Shown piece after piece: positions 33,580 through 44,195 of a DNA stretch of 64,000 nt. The stretch is taken from the NCBI GenBank assembly GCA_033239525.1, contig BSYO01000003.1, forward strand, positions 9,170,001 to 9,234,000, read 5' to 3'. The translations under genes were made by a program, and so were the position numbers. The notes below the pieces were generated by a model. It did not search any database. It was not told the DNA's origin and saw only the letters and a program-made list of their open reading frames with translations. Origin of the DNA: Nepenthes gracilis. Taxonomy: Eukaryota > Streptophyta > Magnoliopsida > Caryophyllales > Nepenthaceae. Within the stretch, counting starts at the first letter, position 1. Every line of letters begins with the position of its first letter.

Positions 33580-35261
33580 ATGGCTCCTGGTGTTGATGAG
33601 ATTGTCTCTTCCCTCACTTCGCAAGATCTCGAGCGGATCGCGTATAACATTCCCAAGGCGGATCGGGATGGTGGTTCCAAAATAGGCGAACAAGCCGCCG
33701 GCTGGTTACATTACCGTATACGAAGTTCACCTTAAAGGTGGACTTTGTTTCCCTGTTCCTGCTGAGCTCCGTTGCCTGATGAAGGAGTTGTCCGTAAATA
33801 AGCTTCAGCCCAACGCCATCGGGTATTTGGTCTTTTGTGCGTCTTCGGCTGTCATAACAAAACCCTCGAGGCGGTCATGGTGAAGACCATGTTTCGCTTT
33901 AATCAGACTCTTGAGTGGATCGCCATGACCCCTCGCCCCGAGTTCACGGAGATGAGTGGTGGGAACCCTGATTCCACCAAAAGGTGGAAGGACAGGTTTT
34001 TCTTCCTCAAGGTGGCCGACGACTGGGAGCTCTCCTCCGTATGGGAAAACATCGCTAGCAAGTACGGCTCCGACGTTACTGACGAGGAGAGAGAGACTGC
34101 CAGGGAGGTCACAGATTTGGTGCTAGCGAACCTGGGCGGCTTCAGCGCGGGAAGAAAACATCCGGTTACTGGCGGAAGCCAAGTGGACGGTGCCATCTGG
34201 TGATTCTACCGTTGCCGCCTCGAAAAAGAAGAAGAAGAAGAAGTTGAGGAAAAGAGAGGGTCCTCTCGTGATTCAGGAGTCCTCCGAACGGCCTCCCAAG
34301 AGCCCGCGGGTTGGGGTCTCTAGGGATCCGCCGGGTGTTGTTGTTGAGTCTTCCTCAGAGGATGACCGCGTCATAGCCCCCATGGTTAGGACGGCCGCGC
34401 GGCTGACATCTGGCCCTTCCGCGGAGCCCGAGGCCGTCGCAGCACCTCCTTCTAATGTTGACGAGGCCTTGCCTTGGAGGAGTCTTGGACGAGGTCATAG
34501 AGCCTTGAGACGGATGATATTACTCGGGAGATCTTTGACCTTCTTTTCGTTGCCGGCGTCCGGAGGTAGTGGAGCCTCCCACCCCTGAGGGTCCTTCTTC
34601 TGGGGCCATTCTTGATGTCCCCGCGGCGCCCGCGGAGGGCCCACTCGCTCCCGAGGTCCCGGAGGAGATCGCCCTACCGATGACCCCCTCGTCATCTCTC
34701 GTATTTCACGCCTTATTCTTCGTCCCCATTCGCTAATCAGATTTAAGTATCATTGACTCTTTTTGCAGCTCTAGGATCTGCTTGGTGGCTTTAGCCGGCT
34801 GGTGGGCGAAATCGCTCGGTCTCGACGGGAGGCGAAGTCCCTGAAGGCCGTCCAAGAAGAGAAAGCGCTTCAGACGTAGGCGCTTGCTTCATCCGAGAAA
34901 GCGCTTTCAGATACGAGGAAGCCCTTAGGCTCTCGAGGCGACACTCGCGGGGACGAATCCTTCACCGGAGGAGGCGCAAAGGACCTCGGTGCAAATTGTT
35001 GAGATGGCTCCCGCACCGTCAAGTTCGGGATGGCATCCATTTGTGTTTGATGCAGATCCCGCATTTTCCACTTCTTGTGTTGGATCCGCGGAACGCGCCG
35101 CCGTATCCCTCGGGATGTGTTTGGTCTTCGGGGCAGGCCATTTCGAGTCTTTGGTGCCGAGCAGCGGGTCCTCGTCCATAGGGGACTTTGAGGCCGCGGG
35201 GCGGGTCCTTCATCTTTGGGAGAGTCATCCGAGCCGCGCCTCGGGGCCCCGTGAGGGCTAG
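33580..35261 (+). pseudogene. Antisense gene of element C (Transposase_28-like), frameshifted, with one intron
   Basis: ATG at 33580. The frames read in order: MAPGVDEIVSSLTSQDLERI, then PPAGYITVYEVHLKGGL and LQPNAIGYLV (about 33690-33830), then KRWKDRFFFLKVADDW (about 33980). The pattern PPAGYITVYE...LHPNAIRYL is that of the plant family Pfam calls Transposase_28, putative gypsy-type transposon. A run of seven Lys (KKLRKREG follows, about 34214-34260) resembles a nuclear signal and is followed by a Ser/Glu/Pro-rich stretch. A 68-bp intron with GT and CAG ends (34701-34768) separates it from a coiled-coil-like exon 2 (RREAKSLKAVQEEKALQT). At least two frameshifts and stops break it. Function unknown. 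It lies opposite to gag-pol between the PPT and integrase. Confidence 0.7.
34701..34768 (+). other. Intron of the element C antisense gene
   Basis: CTCTC|GTATTTCACG ... CTTTTTGCAG|CTCTAG, with a T-rich 3' end. It falls between the acidic region and the coiled-coil exon, the same place as the introns at 61381-61453 and 44243-44315. Confidence 0.6.
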
Positions 35262-35310
35262 ACTTTGTTCTTCTTCTTGTATCATTGTATTGTATTTTAT
35301 GGAATAAAAG
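35262..35310 (+). terminator. Poly(A) signals of the element C antisense gene
   Basis: TTCTTGTATCATTGTATTGT followed by AATAAA at 35303-35308. Element D has TTTCTTGTATCATGTATAAT followed by AATAAG. This fits plant far- and near-upstream poly(A) elements on the + strand. Confidence 0.5.
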
Positions 35311-35359
35311 AAATCCTCGACTTTTATCACAAGTGCCTCTCTTTCTTTTCTTCTCTTTG

Positions 35360-35525
35360 CTCCAGTCAACTTTCGTTATGACCTCAAGGGCCCGGGACCG
35401 CTTGGAGTTTTTGTAATGACCTCAAGGGCCGGCCTGCAGGACCGCCTTCCCGGCCAGAGTTTTGTAATGACCTCAAGGGCCCGGCCTCTGGGACCGCTCG
35501 GTCACAACCGAGTTTTTGTTTGTTG
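35360..35525. repeat. Minisatellite between antisense gene and integrase, element C
   Basis: About three units of roughly 50 bp containing TAATGACCTCAAGGGCCCGG and GGACCGCTTGG. The unit is unrelated in sequence to those at the same place in E1, B and D. Confidence 0.8.
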
Positions 35526-35540
35526 GAGATGGCCTGCTTT

Positions 35541-36670
35541 TCACTGGTAGTACTTCCTTAGGTGAGCGGCGTTCCAGGTTTGGGGAACCAACTTGCCATC
35601 CTGGGTACGTAGCTTGTAAGCTCCTCCTCGAAGGATAGCTGAGACTAAGAACGGCCCTTCCCAATTTGGTGAGAGCTTATTTCTTCCGGCTATTTTTCCC
35701 GTGGCTTCCACGCTTCTTAGTACGAGATCCCCAACCTCGAACGGTCGTGCCTTCACCTTCTTGTTGTAATAGTGGGCCACCCGTTGTTGGTAGGTTGCCA
35801 CCCTAAGTCTCGCATGGTCGCGGACCTCCTCGAGGGCATCGAGACTTTCTCGAAGCCTTTGGCTGTTATCCGTTGCGCTAAAGCACCCGACCCGAGGACT
35901 GGTAAGGCATACTTCTATTGGGATGACAGCTTCGACCCCGTAGCAAAGGTTGAAAGGGGTCTCTCTTGTGGGCTCCCGGGGCGTGGTCCTGTACGACCAA
36001 AGGACTGAGGGCAATTCATGTACCCACGAGCCCTCAGACAACTCCAACCTGGTTTTTATCCCGTGTAAGATCGTGCGATTTGTCACTTCCACCTGCCCAT
36101 TAGCTTGGGGGTACGCCACCGATGTGTGCACCAGGTTGATCCTCAGGCTTGCGAGTACTTAGTGAACCGCTTTCCAGCCGGTCGTGTCCGTTGTCGATCC
36201 ACGATACATTCGGGCACTCCAAATCTGCACACGATATTCTGTCGGAGGAACTCCGTTGCGTTTTGCTCTGTTATCCTGGCCAGCGGTACCGCTTCCACCC
36301 ATTTGGCGAAGTAGTCAATTCCCACGATTAGGAACTTCCTTTGTCCAAGGGCGAGAGGGAATGGTCCGAGGATGTCGAGCCCCCACTGGGCAAACGGCCA
36401 TGGGGACTGTAGCGCCCGGAGTTCTGTGTGGGGGCGATGACTCATGTTACCGTGGAGTTGGCAACTCTCGCATTTGCGTACGAAATCCATGGCGTCATAT
36501 TTCATAGTTGGCCAGTAGTATCCTTGCCTCATGAGCTTAAAGGCCAGATTTTTTCCTCCAACATGGGATCCGCATATTCCGAGATGCACCTCCTGCAGGT
36601 GTATTCGGCTTTTCTTCGAGTAAGACACCTCAAGTCGATACTTGTACTGCCGTCTACGATCGTGTACCAA
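35541..36670 (-). pseudogene. Integrase of element C (frameshifted)
   Basis: Two minus-strand segments. 36670-36143 carries the HHCC zinc region (VHLGICGSHVGG ... CESCQLHG) and the first two catalytic acids (WGLDILGPF, then VDRQ where ND is usual). 36131-35541 carries the third (QANGQVEVTNRTI) and the C-terminal domain (FEVGDLVLRSVEATGKIAGR, NWEGPFLV, ending NAAHLRKYYQ). A frameshift near 36140 separates them. It would integrate the cDNA. The stop lies just upstream of the minisatellite. Confidence 0.9.
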
Positions 36671-37977
36671 CCGTCTTCTTTATCTTCTTGGCCTCGTTCG
36701 GGTTCTCGGGCAACGAGCCATGTATTGAAACTTGGTAGGGGGTCATCCAGTGCTTCCGTCCGTGACTGCATCACCTCCCGCCGGGTTTTCATCTTGGAAT
36801 AAGGATCTCCGGAGGCCGACGCCCGAGCGAGCGTGTCGGCTTTGTCGTTTTCCTCCCGCGGGATATGGATGAACTCGGTCGTCTTGAATCCCACGATCAT
36901 GTCCTTGACCTTTGAAAGGTACTTGGACAGCTGCTCGTTGTTGACGTCGAAGCTTCCACGGACTTGATTGATGACCAACTCGGAGTCGCTATAGATGATG
37001 AGCTCTCTGGCCGAGCATTCCTTGGCAAGTCGGAGTCCGGCCAGCAAGGCCTCGTATTCTGTGACGTTGTTTGTGGCCGGGAATCCCAATGTCAACGAGT
37101 ACTTTATCTCCATTCCCTCAGGTGTGCGTAACACGATCCCTGCTCCGCAGCCTTCCTTCATGGAGGAGCCGTCCACGTGCAAGGTCCATGCGGAGGTTCT
37201 GTTGAACTCGTCCGTGGCTGTCCGGTCCTCGTCACGAGTGGGCGGTGCCGTTGTCTCGACGAGAAAGTCCGCGAGCGCCTGTCCCTTTAAGGCTGGTCTC
37301 GGATGGAGCTCAATGTCAAATTCACCCAACTCGATGGCCCACTTGATCAGCTGGCCGGAGATCTCGGGTTTCTGCAAAACAGCTCTTAAAGGTTGATCGG
37401 TTAAGACTATTACCTTGTGCGCCTGGAAGTACTGCCTGAGTTTCCTTGCGGAACAAACCAACGCCAAGGCCACCTTCTCCGTCAAGGGATACCTGCTCTC
37501 GGCGCCAGCGAGAGTCTTGCTGACGTAGTACACGGGCTGCTGCTTGCCGTGCTGTTCTCGTACTAAAACCGAGCTCAGCGCTGCGTCGGACACGGATAGG
37601 TACAAGTACAATTCTTCGCCCCGCTGAGGGGAAGCCAATAGGGGCGGACTCGAGAGGTAGCTCTTGAGTCCTTGGAACGCTTCCTCGCAGTCACCATTCC
37701 ACCGGAAATCTCGAGATTTCGTTCCTCTTAGCGCTTTGAAGAATGGCAGGTGCTTCTCGGCCGATTTTGCTAGGAAATGGGAGAGAGCGGCCACTCGCCC
37801 AGTAAGCTGCTGTACCTCATTCACCGTTTGTGGAGACCGCATGTTCAGGATCGCTTGGATCTTCTCTGGGTTTGCCTCAATTCCTCGGTGTGATACAATG
37901 TAGCCCAAGAACTTTCCAGAGGAAACACCGAACGTGCACTTACTGGGGTTGAGCTTTATTCCATGGGCTCTGAGCAC
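36671..37977 (-). CDS. RT thumb, RNase H and archaeal-type RNase H of element C (polyprotein segment)
   Basis: A long open minus-strand segment (482 codons, reaching to 36529). Order: end of RT (LNPSKCTFGVSSGKFLGYIV), first RNase H (LYLYLSVSDAALSSVLV, YYVSKTL, LTEKVALALV, VLTDQPL), a spacer, then a second RNase H (WTLHVDGSSMKEGCGAGIVL, NNVTEYEALLAGL, IYSDSELVINQVRG, IPREENDKADTLA). The second domain marks the Tat lineage. It degrades the RNA template during reverse transcription. Frameshifts join it to RT on one side and integrase on the other. Confidence 0.9.
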
Positions 37978-38689
37978 ATGGAAGGTCTCGCCAAGTCCCT
38001 CACGTGATCGCTGCTCACCCGGCTCTTGACGAGCATGTCGTCGATGTATACCTCCACGTTTTTGCCCATCTGATCCTTAAACATTTTATTCACGAGCCGT
38101 TGATAAGTTGCCCCTGCGTTCTTGAGACCAAAGGGCATTACCTTGTAACAGTATGTCCCTTGGTCCGTCATGAACGATGTACGCTCCTCGTCCTCGGGGC
38201 TCATTTTAATTTGGTTATATCCGGAGTACGCATCCACGAAGCTTAGAAGTTCATGGCCGGACGTTGAGTCCACAAGGTGGTCAATCCTTGTCAATGGGAA
38301 GCTGTCTTTGGGGCACGCCTTGTTGAGGTCGGTGAAGTCCACACACATTCTCCACTTCCCATTGCTCTTTTTCACCATGACCACGTTGGCCAACCAGTCC
38401 GGGTATTGGACTTCTCGGACGAATCCAGCATCCAGGAGTTTCTTGACCTCCCGCGGATGGCCACCAACTTCTCCGTGGAATAGTTTCTCCGCTTCTGTCT
38501 GACCGGCTTATGCCGAGGGTCGACGCTTAATTTGTGGACGATGACCTCGGGTGAGATCCCAGGCATGTCACTGGGGGACCATGCGAACACGTCCGAGTTT
38601 TCTCGTAGAAAACTGACGAGTTGGTCCCTTACTGCCACTGATAGTGAGCTTCCTATTTGGACATATTTCTCTTGATCCGCGGGATTCAA
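37956..38689 (-). pseudogene. Reverse transcriptase palm of element C (frameshifted)
   Basis: 38689-38372 gives the N-terminal part (DVFAWSPSDMPGI, HKLSVDPRHKPV). After a frameshift near 38390, 38393-37956 gives WRMCVDFTDLNKACPKD, FVDAYSGYNQIKM, VMPFGLKNAGATYQRLV and the active site YIDDMLVKS. Another frameshift near 37975 leads into the thumb. Catalytic aspartates are present. Confidence 0.92.
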
Positions 38690-38874
38690 CGGACTCGACT
38701 ATGTGCTCTCCCGGGCAGAGCGTGTTGCAGTTGTTGCCTCATCCCCGAGGTCGAGATCTTCCATGGCCGGGAAGTGTTACTTGCTCCTGGGCCTGGGGGG
38801 GTTGACCGGGTCTTCGAGGACCTCTCCTACCCCACACGGGGTGGGGAACTTCATCTTAAGATGTGGAATGGAGG

Positions 38875-39153
38875 TCATCGTTGAACGCCAAAGCAAGGCC
38901 GCCCGAGTATCGCGTTGTAGACCGAGGGCAGGTCTACGACGAGGAAGGTGAGGACTTTTGATGCTGTCCTCGGATAGGTTCCCAGGGTTACCTCCAACTG
39001 GATGATACCCTGGACGGGCACTGGCTCGTTATCCAGCCCGTAGAGTGGCTCTTCCGGCGCTTTCATTTGATTCTTCTTAAGCTCTAATTTGAAGAAGGCA
39101 TCAAGATACAGCAAATTGCGAGAACTTCCATTATTAACAAATACTCGTTTCAT
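38875..39153 (-). pseudogene. Aspartic protease domain of element C
   Basis: The minus-strand frame reads VFVNNGSSRNLLYLDAF, where the family has VDNGSS: the catalytic Asp is replaced by Asn. The domain ends with FLVVDLPSVYNAILGRP, the usual closing motif. It would process gag-pol. The substitution suggests inactivity, consistent with a dead copy. Confidence 0.8.
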
Positions 39154-39479
39154 CTGGTAGTCATTTGCTCCATCTGAAACGAGTGCGGTTACAACCAGGG
39201 GGTCAGAGTGAGGAGAAGTTACATGATCTAAGTCCCTACTGCTAAAGCATGTAACATCGTCTTCACTCTCGAGCCCCGTTCTTGGCCTCTTCGCCGCCGC
39301 AAGTCCACACCGTCTCCCCGGCCCGGCCGGCCGAGATCATGTTCACGACCCCGCAGCCACTCGGTTCTGGGGATTTTGCGTCTCCACCGTCCTCGGGCCC
39401 CGAGGACCTCCCCGCCGGCCTCAAGGAAGCGGCCGAGGTGTCCTCTCGGATGAGCTCCTCAATCTTGCTGCAGATCTCG

Positions 39480-40627
39480 CAATCCCTCGGCTTTGGAAGT
39501 CACAATACTGCCGTTTGGTCCCCACCGCGGGTTCTTCGCCTACTGGGCTACTTCAAGAACTTTTCCCGATTTGCATGAGGACGTTGGTGCGAGAGTCGTC
39601 ACCGGCGTGAGGTGAATTGGCGGCGGCCCTCTCCGAGAGCCCGCCGGCCTTATGGTGCTTCTTTGTTGTCCTGGGACTTTGATAGTCCTCGGGATTTCCT
39701 TTTCCCTCTCGCGGCTCTACTGAGGGTGCTCGTCCCTCTCAGGCCTCTTCGCGTCGTTGGCCTCCTCGGCCGCTATGTAGGCTCTGGCCACAGCCTCAGC
39801 CTCTATAAAGGTCTGTGGGCCTTTATGTATGAGGTGATTGAAGAAAGCACTCCCTTCGAGGGCCGAGAGGAAGGCGTTCAGCTTCACCTCGTCGGTCAGC
39901 CTCGGGATTTGCCTGGCCTCCGCGGTAAACCGCGCCAGGAATCCTCTCAAGCTCTCCCTGGGTCCTTGTTTGACACGAGTGAGGTGCCAGGGCTGTTTCT
40001 CCACCCTTCTGCTGGAGGCGAACTGGGACAGGAAAGTCATCGCCAGGTCTCCAAAGTCACGGATGGAGTTCGCGGGCATCCCGTAGAACCACATCCGTGC
40101 GTCCCCCTTCAGAGTCAGAGGAAAGCACTGGCACATGGTTGTCTTGTCCAAACCCTGGAGGCTCAAGTGCTCACTGAAATGGTTAAGGTGATCCATGGGA
40201 TCACCGCTGCCGTCGTACAGCTCCAGATTGGGCATCTTGAACTTCGGGAGCGCCTCGCCCTAATCTCCGTGGAAAAATTTTGGAGCGTTAGCTCCTCCTC
40301 CGCCGCTCTCTGCAGGCAAGACGTTCCATCATCTTTCCGGTCTGGCCTCCACTCGAGGTGGGGCAGCCGTCCTTCTTTCGTTCAGGTAGTGCCTTAACTC
40401 ATAAGGCTCCTGAACTGCACGGCCCTCTGGGACCGTGTGGGCTCCTCTTGGGAGCGCATCTCGGGGTACCGCCTCTTGATTGCCGGCCGGTTGCGGTGGT
40501 TCCCTTGGGCCTCCGAGTGGCGTCTTGCGGGGCTTTCTCCGAGTCGAGGACTCGGTTGGTCCTCGAGAATGGGCGCTCGCTGTAGAAGCGGGTCCGGGTG
40601 TTCCCCTCCGACTAGGAGGTCTTTCAC
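39480..40627 (-). pseudogene. Gag of element C
   Basis: The core capsid segment at 40235-39717 (MPNLELYDGSGDPMDHLNHF, CQCFPLTLKGDARMWFYGM, LARFTAEARQIPRLTD) is the retrotransposon gag domain. Upstream, 40627-40394 is a charged N-terminal stretch. Downstream, near 39510, KRQYCDFQSRG is the frameshifted start of the CCHC knuckle region. Gag would form the cytoplasmic particle. Broken by frameshifts. Confidence 0.85.
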
Positions 40628-40937
40628 GGGCGGCTGCCTGTAAGGTTCCCCTGCGGCGCCGAGCTTGTGAGGCCCTGTCGGGAGTGGCCTCGCTTGACCT
40701 CGATTTTGGAACAGAGGGTCACAAAGGCCTATGACATGCCTGCCACCTGGGCGGCCAAGCCCCTCACCACTGGATCAGGATGATTCTCAACGACCAAAGA
40801 CGGGGTTAGCCTCCCATCCCGTGAGGCCACTTGCTCTGGGAGCTGCGCTCGCTTGTGCCCTTGTTTTCACCATTGCAAGATTCGAAGCTTAAGCTGTTGG
40901 ATACTTGTAGAAAACGTGAAAAGCTGACTTTTAGTCG
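40628..40937 (-). other. Leader and start of gag in element C
   Basis: Between the primer site and the charged gag segment. Minus-strand pieces such as VVENHPDPVVRGLAAQVAGM suggest a frameshifted gag N-terminus. Confidence 0.5.
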
Positions 40938-40957
40938 CTTCCCACAGATGGCGCCAA
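40938..40957 (-). other. Primer binding site of element C
   Basis: Minus strand TTGGCGCCATCTGTGGGAAG follows the LTR terminus GACGCAACA. Typical of the Tat group. Confidence 0.85.
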
Positions 40958-41705
40958 TGTTGCGTCTGGTAACTCTGACCGCGTGAGAGGTCAAATGCGA
41001 GCGGATCTCAAGGCACGCGGACGGGAGAGTTGGAGCAACACAAAGTGGACGGGAACGAATAGAAAAGCACGGGGACAGGGGGTGAACACTCCGGTTTACG
41101 TGGAAAACCCCTCAATATGGTGAAGGGTGAAAAACCACGGTGGTGGACGTGCAGTCCGAGAAATCTCACTATGAAGAAGAGGAAATACAGCAATGGAAGC
41201 CTGGGAAACTTAGCGTCCTCAGGGTGATTACAACTTAGGAAATATCACCTCTCTATTTTCTTTCTTCTGTGAGGATTTTTGCTAGAGTCTGGTTAGAAGA
41301 GTACGGTAGCCAAAGGTCCTTCTCCAGCTGTTCGAGTTGGGTATTTATAGAGAATGTGATGCCGCAAGGAAGGCGACACGTTGCACGTCAGACGCCACCA
41401 TCGCTACCATGGGTGTGCCAGATGAGGGACACCTATCATAGCCTCGCAGTATGGCGCTCCCGAGGCGCATGGCTTGAGGTACGGCGTGTCGTTGCATGAC
41501 CGGGAAATGGGCATCTCGGGTTATTTTGGTCTTTCTGATGGTCCCGTCTTCAAGGGGTCTCAGTCTCTGTCCGGGCGGCCAAGCAAGTTGGAAACGAGCC
41601 AGTTATTCGAATTTGGCCGGGTTCATGGGCCTTTTGGGCCAACCTTTCTTCATAACTCTTTGGGCCTGCTTTTGTGATTTTGGGCCCAGGTTCCGAGACC
41701 CATCA
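40958..41705 (-). repeat. 5' LTR of element C
   Basis: 748 bp. On the minus strand it begins TGATGGGTCTCGGAACC and ends GACGCAACA. The TATA box CTCTATAAATACCC lies at 41340-41353 (minus). This is the better-preserved LTR of the pair. Confidence 0.9.
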
Positions 41706-41710
41706 GTAAG

Positions 41711-42530
41711 GATATAAACTAAAGTTTCTCGACCTTCACTCCTGCTCATTTGGTAAATATCCATGTATCTCATTTAAAAGGTTAGTAAACAGCAAAAGAG
41801 TAAATTAAATATTCAATAATGTATAATTTTATATAAAGGACATGCATACTTTAAACTTAAATACACAATAGAATAAATAAAAATCGTGATTATGTGTAAA
41901 GGTATAAAATTTATGCTGAGAACTTATATGATATATTTTTAAATTTTTTATCTTTTTCTTAGTCATAAAATAAATTTAAAATCTTACTTTTTCTTAGGGA
42001 TTAGGGTTGGTAGGCTTTACTAACTAAAATAACAAACTATCAAAGACCGGATTATATATATTCCCATACAATCAAAGACCATACGCTCCTATTCAAGATA
42101 GGAGTAGACGTCTACATATTACCCTTGGAGGTAAGCCGTTTACATATCACCCTATAGATCGGGGTTATGTTACTTCTTAACCTCGCAGTTATGTAGGGTC
42201 AAAAATTAACATCTCACTGTAATATATTAAAGCATACCAAAGAATACTACCTACTAAAATAATCCTTGGTCCAATTTCTTAATTCTTATAAAAATTATAC
42301 AATTTCTTGGTTCTTAATATTCTCATTATTAGAGAATATAATCATAATTCTTGACAAATTGTAGAGCTTTTTTCATAATTCATACTTTCATACTCATATC
42401 TTAGTAGAAACTTAATCGTACATCGATTGAAAGTTTGAAATTTCAAAAACTCAAAATTCGGCTCTTAATTCAGAAATTCAATATGAGATGCATCTTTAGT
42501 ATAAAATTTAAAATTTTAGATTTTAAGGGA
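41711..42530 (-). mobile_element. Chromovirus-like LTR fragment
   Basis: Parallels 18190-19000: TTAGGGATTAGGGTTGGTAG versus TTAGGGATTAGAGTTAATAG, ATATTAAAGCATACCAAAGA, and the reversed CTC-ACT landmark near 41790-41830. Element C inserted at its left edge. It ends abruptly at about 42530 against Tat sequence. Confidence 0.5.
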
Positions 42531-42589
42531 AGAGTCTGAGCGGAGGCGATCCAGCATGTTGGAGTTTAGATTGCGGCGCTTAGGGGGAG

Positions 42590-42874
42590 AGTGAGTGACT
42601 GAGAGAGGAAAACCAGCAGTTGAGGAGCCGTATCTCCACCTTGGAGGATGACATCGCCCGCATCCTAATGGACCTCAGGTTGTGGTTTACCCTAGAGGAG
42701 GTGGGCCATGCGCTTGACGCCAGGTTCTGGAATAGCATTCGTCTGTACTGTCAGATTGCCTCTATTGCGTTCCCGGGTGCTTCTGCAAGGGTCTTTCATT
42801 CGAGGAACGTGGGGATCTCTGACAGCTCTCGATTGAAAGACTTTTTTGAAGAGGCTGGTCCGTCTGATCCGTAA
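42590..42874 (+). pseudogene. Antisense gene exon 2 of element E1 (3' part only)
   Basis: Opens with the heptad-like EENQQLRSRISTLEDDIAR, followed by LWFTLEEVGHALDARFWNSI and a C-terminus ending FFEEAGPSDP. The block F.xEE...L...F..SI.L...I.S also appears in the minus-strand copy at 46235-46912. Plant-type poly(A) words (TTGTAT at about 42890, CATAAATGAAA at about 42948) follow. The N-terminal Transposase_28-like exon is missing. Confidence 0.55.
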
Positions 42875-43319
42875 GGCCTTCAGAGTTTTTGTATAGTTTT
42901 TTCCTTTTCATTGCTCAGTCGTTGCCTTGTAACCTTGCATGTACATCATAAATGAAAGGCACCTCCTTTTCTCGCATTTGTTGTCTCTGGATACTTGTAA
43001 TTTCTCTTGGTCTTGCAGCATGTATTTGAAAGGATAAGCTGTTGAGTTATTGTTTCCAAGGCCCCAATCCGGTACCTTTTTAGGCTGTACTCGTTATTTG
43101 TTAGAGAATGTTGTCGCATCTTACGCGTTTAGTGGAAAGCTCTGTCCAGTAAGGTGGACGTCGTCGCAAGCCCGGTGGAGTCATGCTAAGGGCCTGCTGG
43201 GTTTTCAGGCCACAACGGCCGGACCCCGGGTCATAGACCTTTGCGTGCACGGCACCTATCTTAGGCACTCGGCCCTGCTCAAGGTGTCATCGCTTGCGTG
43301 TGCTTGGTCCTAGCCTAGG

Positions 43320-43385
43320 ACAATCGTTGACTGAGGGTGTTCTCTTCTTCAGGAGAAGGTCGCCACACGCTTGCTGTTTTTGCCC
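43320..43385 (+). other. Conserved hairpin motif 3' of the antisense gene, E1
   Basis: TTGACTGAGGGTGTTCTCTT then CTTCAGGAGAAGGTCG can fold TTCTC against GAGAA. Counterparts lie at 53393-53440 (B), 62243-62300 (D) and minus strand 3535-3485 (A). Confidence 0.5.
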
Positions 43386-43735
43386 ACTAAGGTTTTGGTG
43401 GTCACATGTTGGGGACTTTAAAAGCCCTCAAGCTTGATATTTCGACCGCATGGGTTACTTGATACGGAACCGAGGCTTTGGGGCTGCTCTGGGCCTTTCG
43501 GTGCGGAGCCAAAATTGAATATGGCCCTCTTCTAGGCCAATTGGCACAGAGCCAAGGTTTTGAGGGCCACTTTGGGCCTTTCGACACGGAGCTGAAATTC
43601 AAATACGACCTCTTCTAGGTTGCTTGGCATGGAGCCAAGGTTTTGAAGGCCACTTAGGGCATTTTGGCGCAGAGTCAAAATTCGAATACGACCTCTTCTG
43701 GGCCACTTGGCATGGAGCTAAGGTTTTGGGTTTAT
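43380..43735. repeat. Minisatellite between antisense gene and integrase, E1
   Basis: About four units of roughly 82 bp containing GGCACAGAGCCAAGGTTTTG and GGGCCACTTTGGGCCTTTCG. Same location as the arrays of C, B and D. Confidence 0.85.
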
Positions 43736-43925
43736 GGATGGATGGAAATCTTTCCGATTTAAGCACAGTCTAGGTCATTCTATTTTTGAAATATATCATG
43801 CATGCAAACGCTCATACGTAATGACACACAAGAATATAGAGATAATCAATTTCATTAAATTCAAACACGATACATGCACAAGCACTCTTTGCCATGTGTG
43901 TGGATGCCTTACCTGGGCTTGGTGT

Positions 43926-44190
43926 TGTACTACTGGTAGTATTTCTTGAGATTGGTGACACTCTAAGTCCGAGGGACTAACTTGCCGTTCTGAGTGCGTA
44001 GCTTATACACTCCATTTCGGAGGATCGCCGAGACGAGGTACGGAGCTTCCTAGCATGGGGAGAGTTTGTTCCTGCCAGCGGCCTTCCCCGCTGCCTCTAC
44101 ACTCTGAAGAATCAGGTCCCCAACCTGAAGCGGGCATGTCTTCACCCGCTTATTGTAGTACCGTGTGACACACTGCTGATAGGCTATCGT
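43926..44190 (-). pseudogene. Integrase C-terminus of element E1
   Basis: Minus strand reads AYQQCVTRYYNKRVKTCPLQ then VGDLILQSVEAAGKAAGRNK, matching element C. The reading breaks after KLSP. Truncated at 44190-44215, where sequence of an oppositely oriented antisense gene begins. Confidence 0.8.
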
Positions 44191-44195
44191 GCTCG

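Larger units (their letters stand above)
32645..41705 (-). mobile_element. Element C: near full-length Tat-lineage Ty3/gypsy retrotransposon
   Basis: Target duplication GTAAG at 32640-32644 and 41706-41710. The element begins TG and ends CA (+ coordinates). On the minus strand the order is 5' LTR, primer site, gag, protease, RT, RNase H, a second archaeal-type RNase H, integrase, minisatellite, antisense gene (on +), PPT, 3' LTR. The second RNase H plus the extra antisense gene between integrase and 3' LTR place it in the Tat lineage. Frameshifts break gag, RT, integrase and the antisense gene, so it is probably dead. It would copy itself through an RNA intermediate and integrate by its DDE integrase. 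Confidence 0.92.
42531..44195 (-). mobile_element. Element E1: truncated Tat copy
   Basis: Contains, left to right, the last exon of an antisense gene (+), its 3' region, the hairpin motif, a minisatellite and an integrase C-terminus (minus). That is the same order as C and D. Both ends are lost: the left abuts an LTR fragment, the right a Tat copy in opposite orientation. Confidence 0.75.

Noticed and set aside
34214..34260. AAG microsatellite only
   Set aside because: It encodes a Lys run within the antisense gene frame and is matched by basic patches at the same place in E2 and D, so I treat it as a likely nuclear-signal-like segment, not just a microsatellite.
36428..37396. + strand ORFs opposite RNase H and integrase of element C
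   Set aside because: Shadows of the minus-strand pol frame, which shows clear catalytic motifs.
39612..40397. 261-residue + strand ORF opposite gag of element C
   Set aside because: Antisense shadow of the GC-rich gag coding region. It is not in the position of the conserved antisense gene and has no counterpart in other elements.
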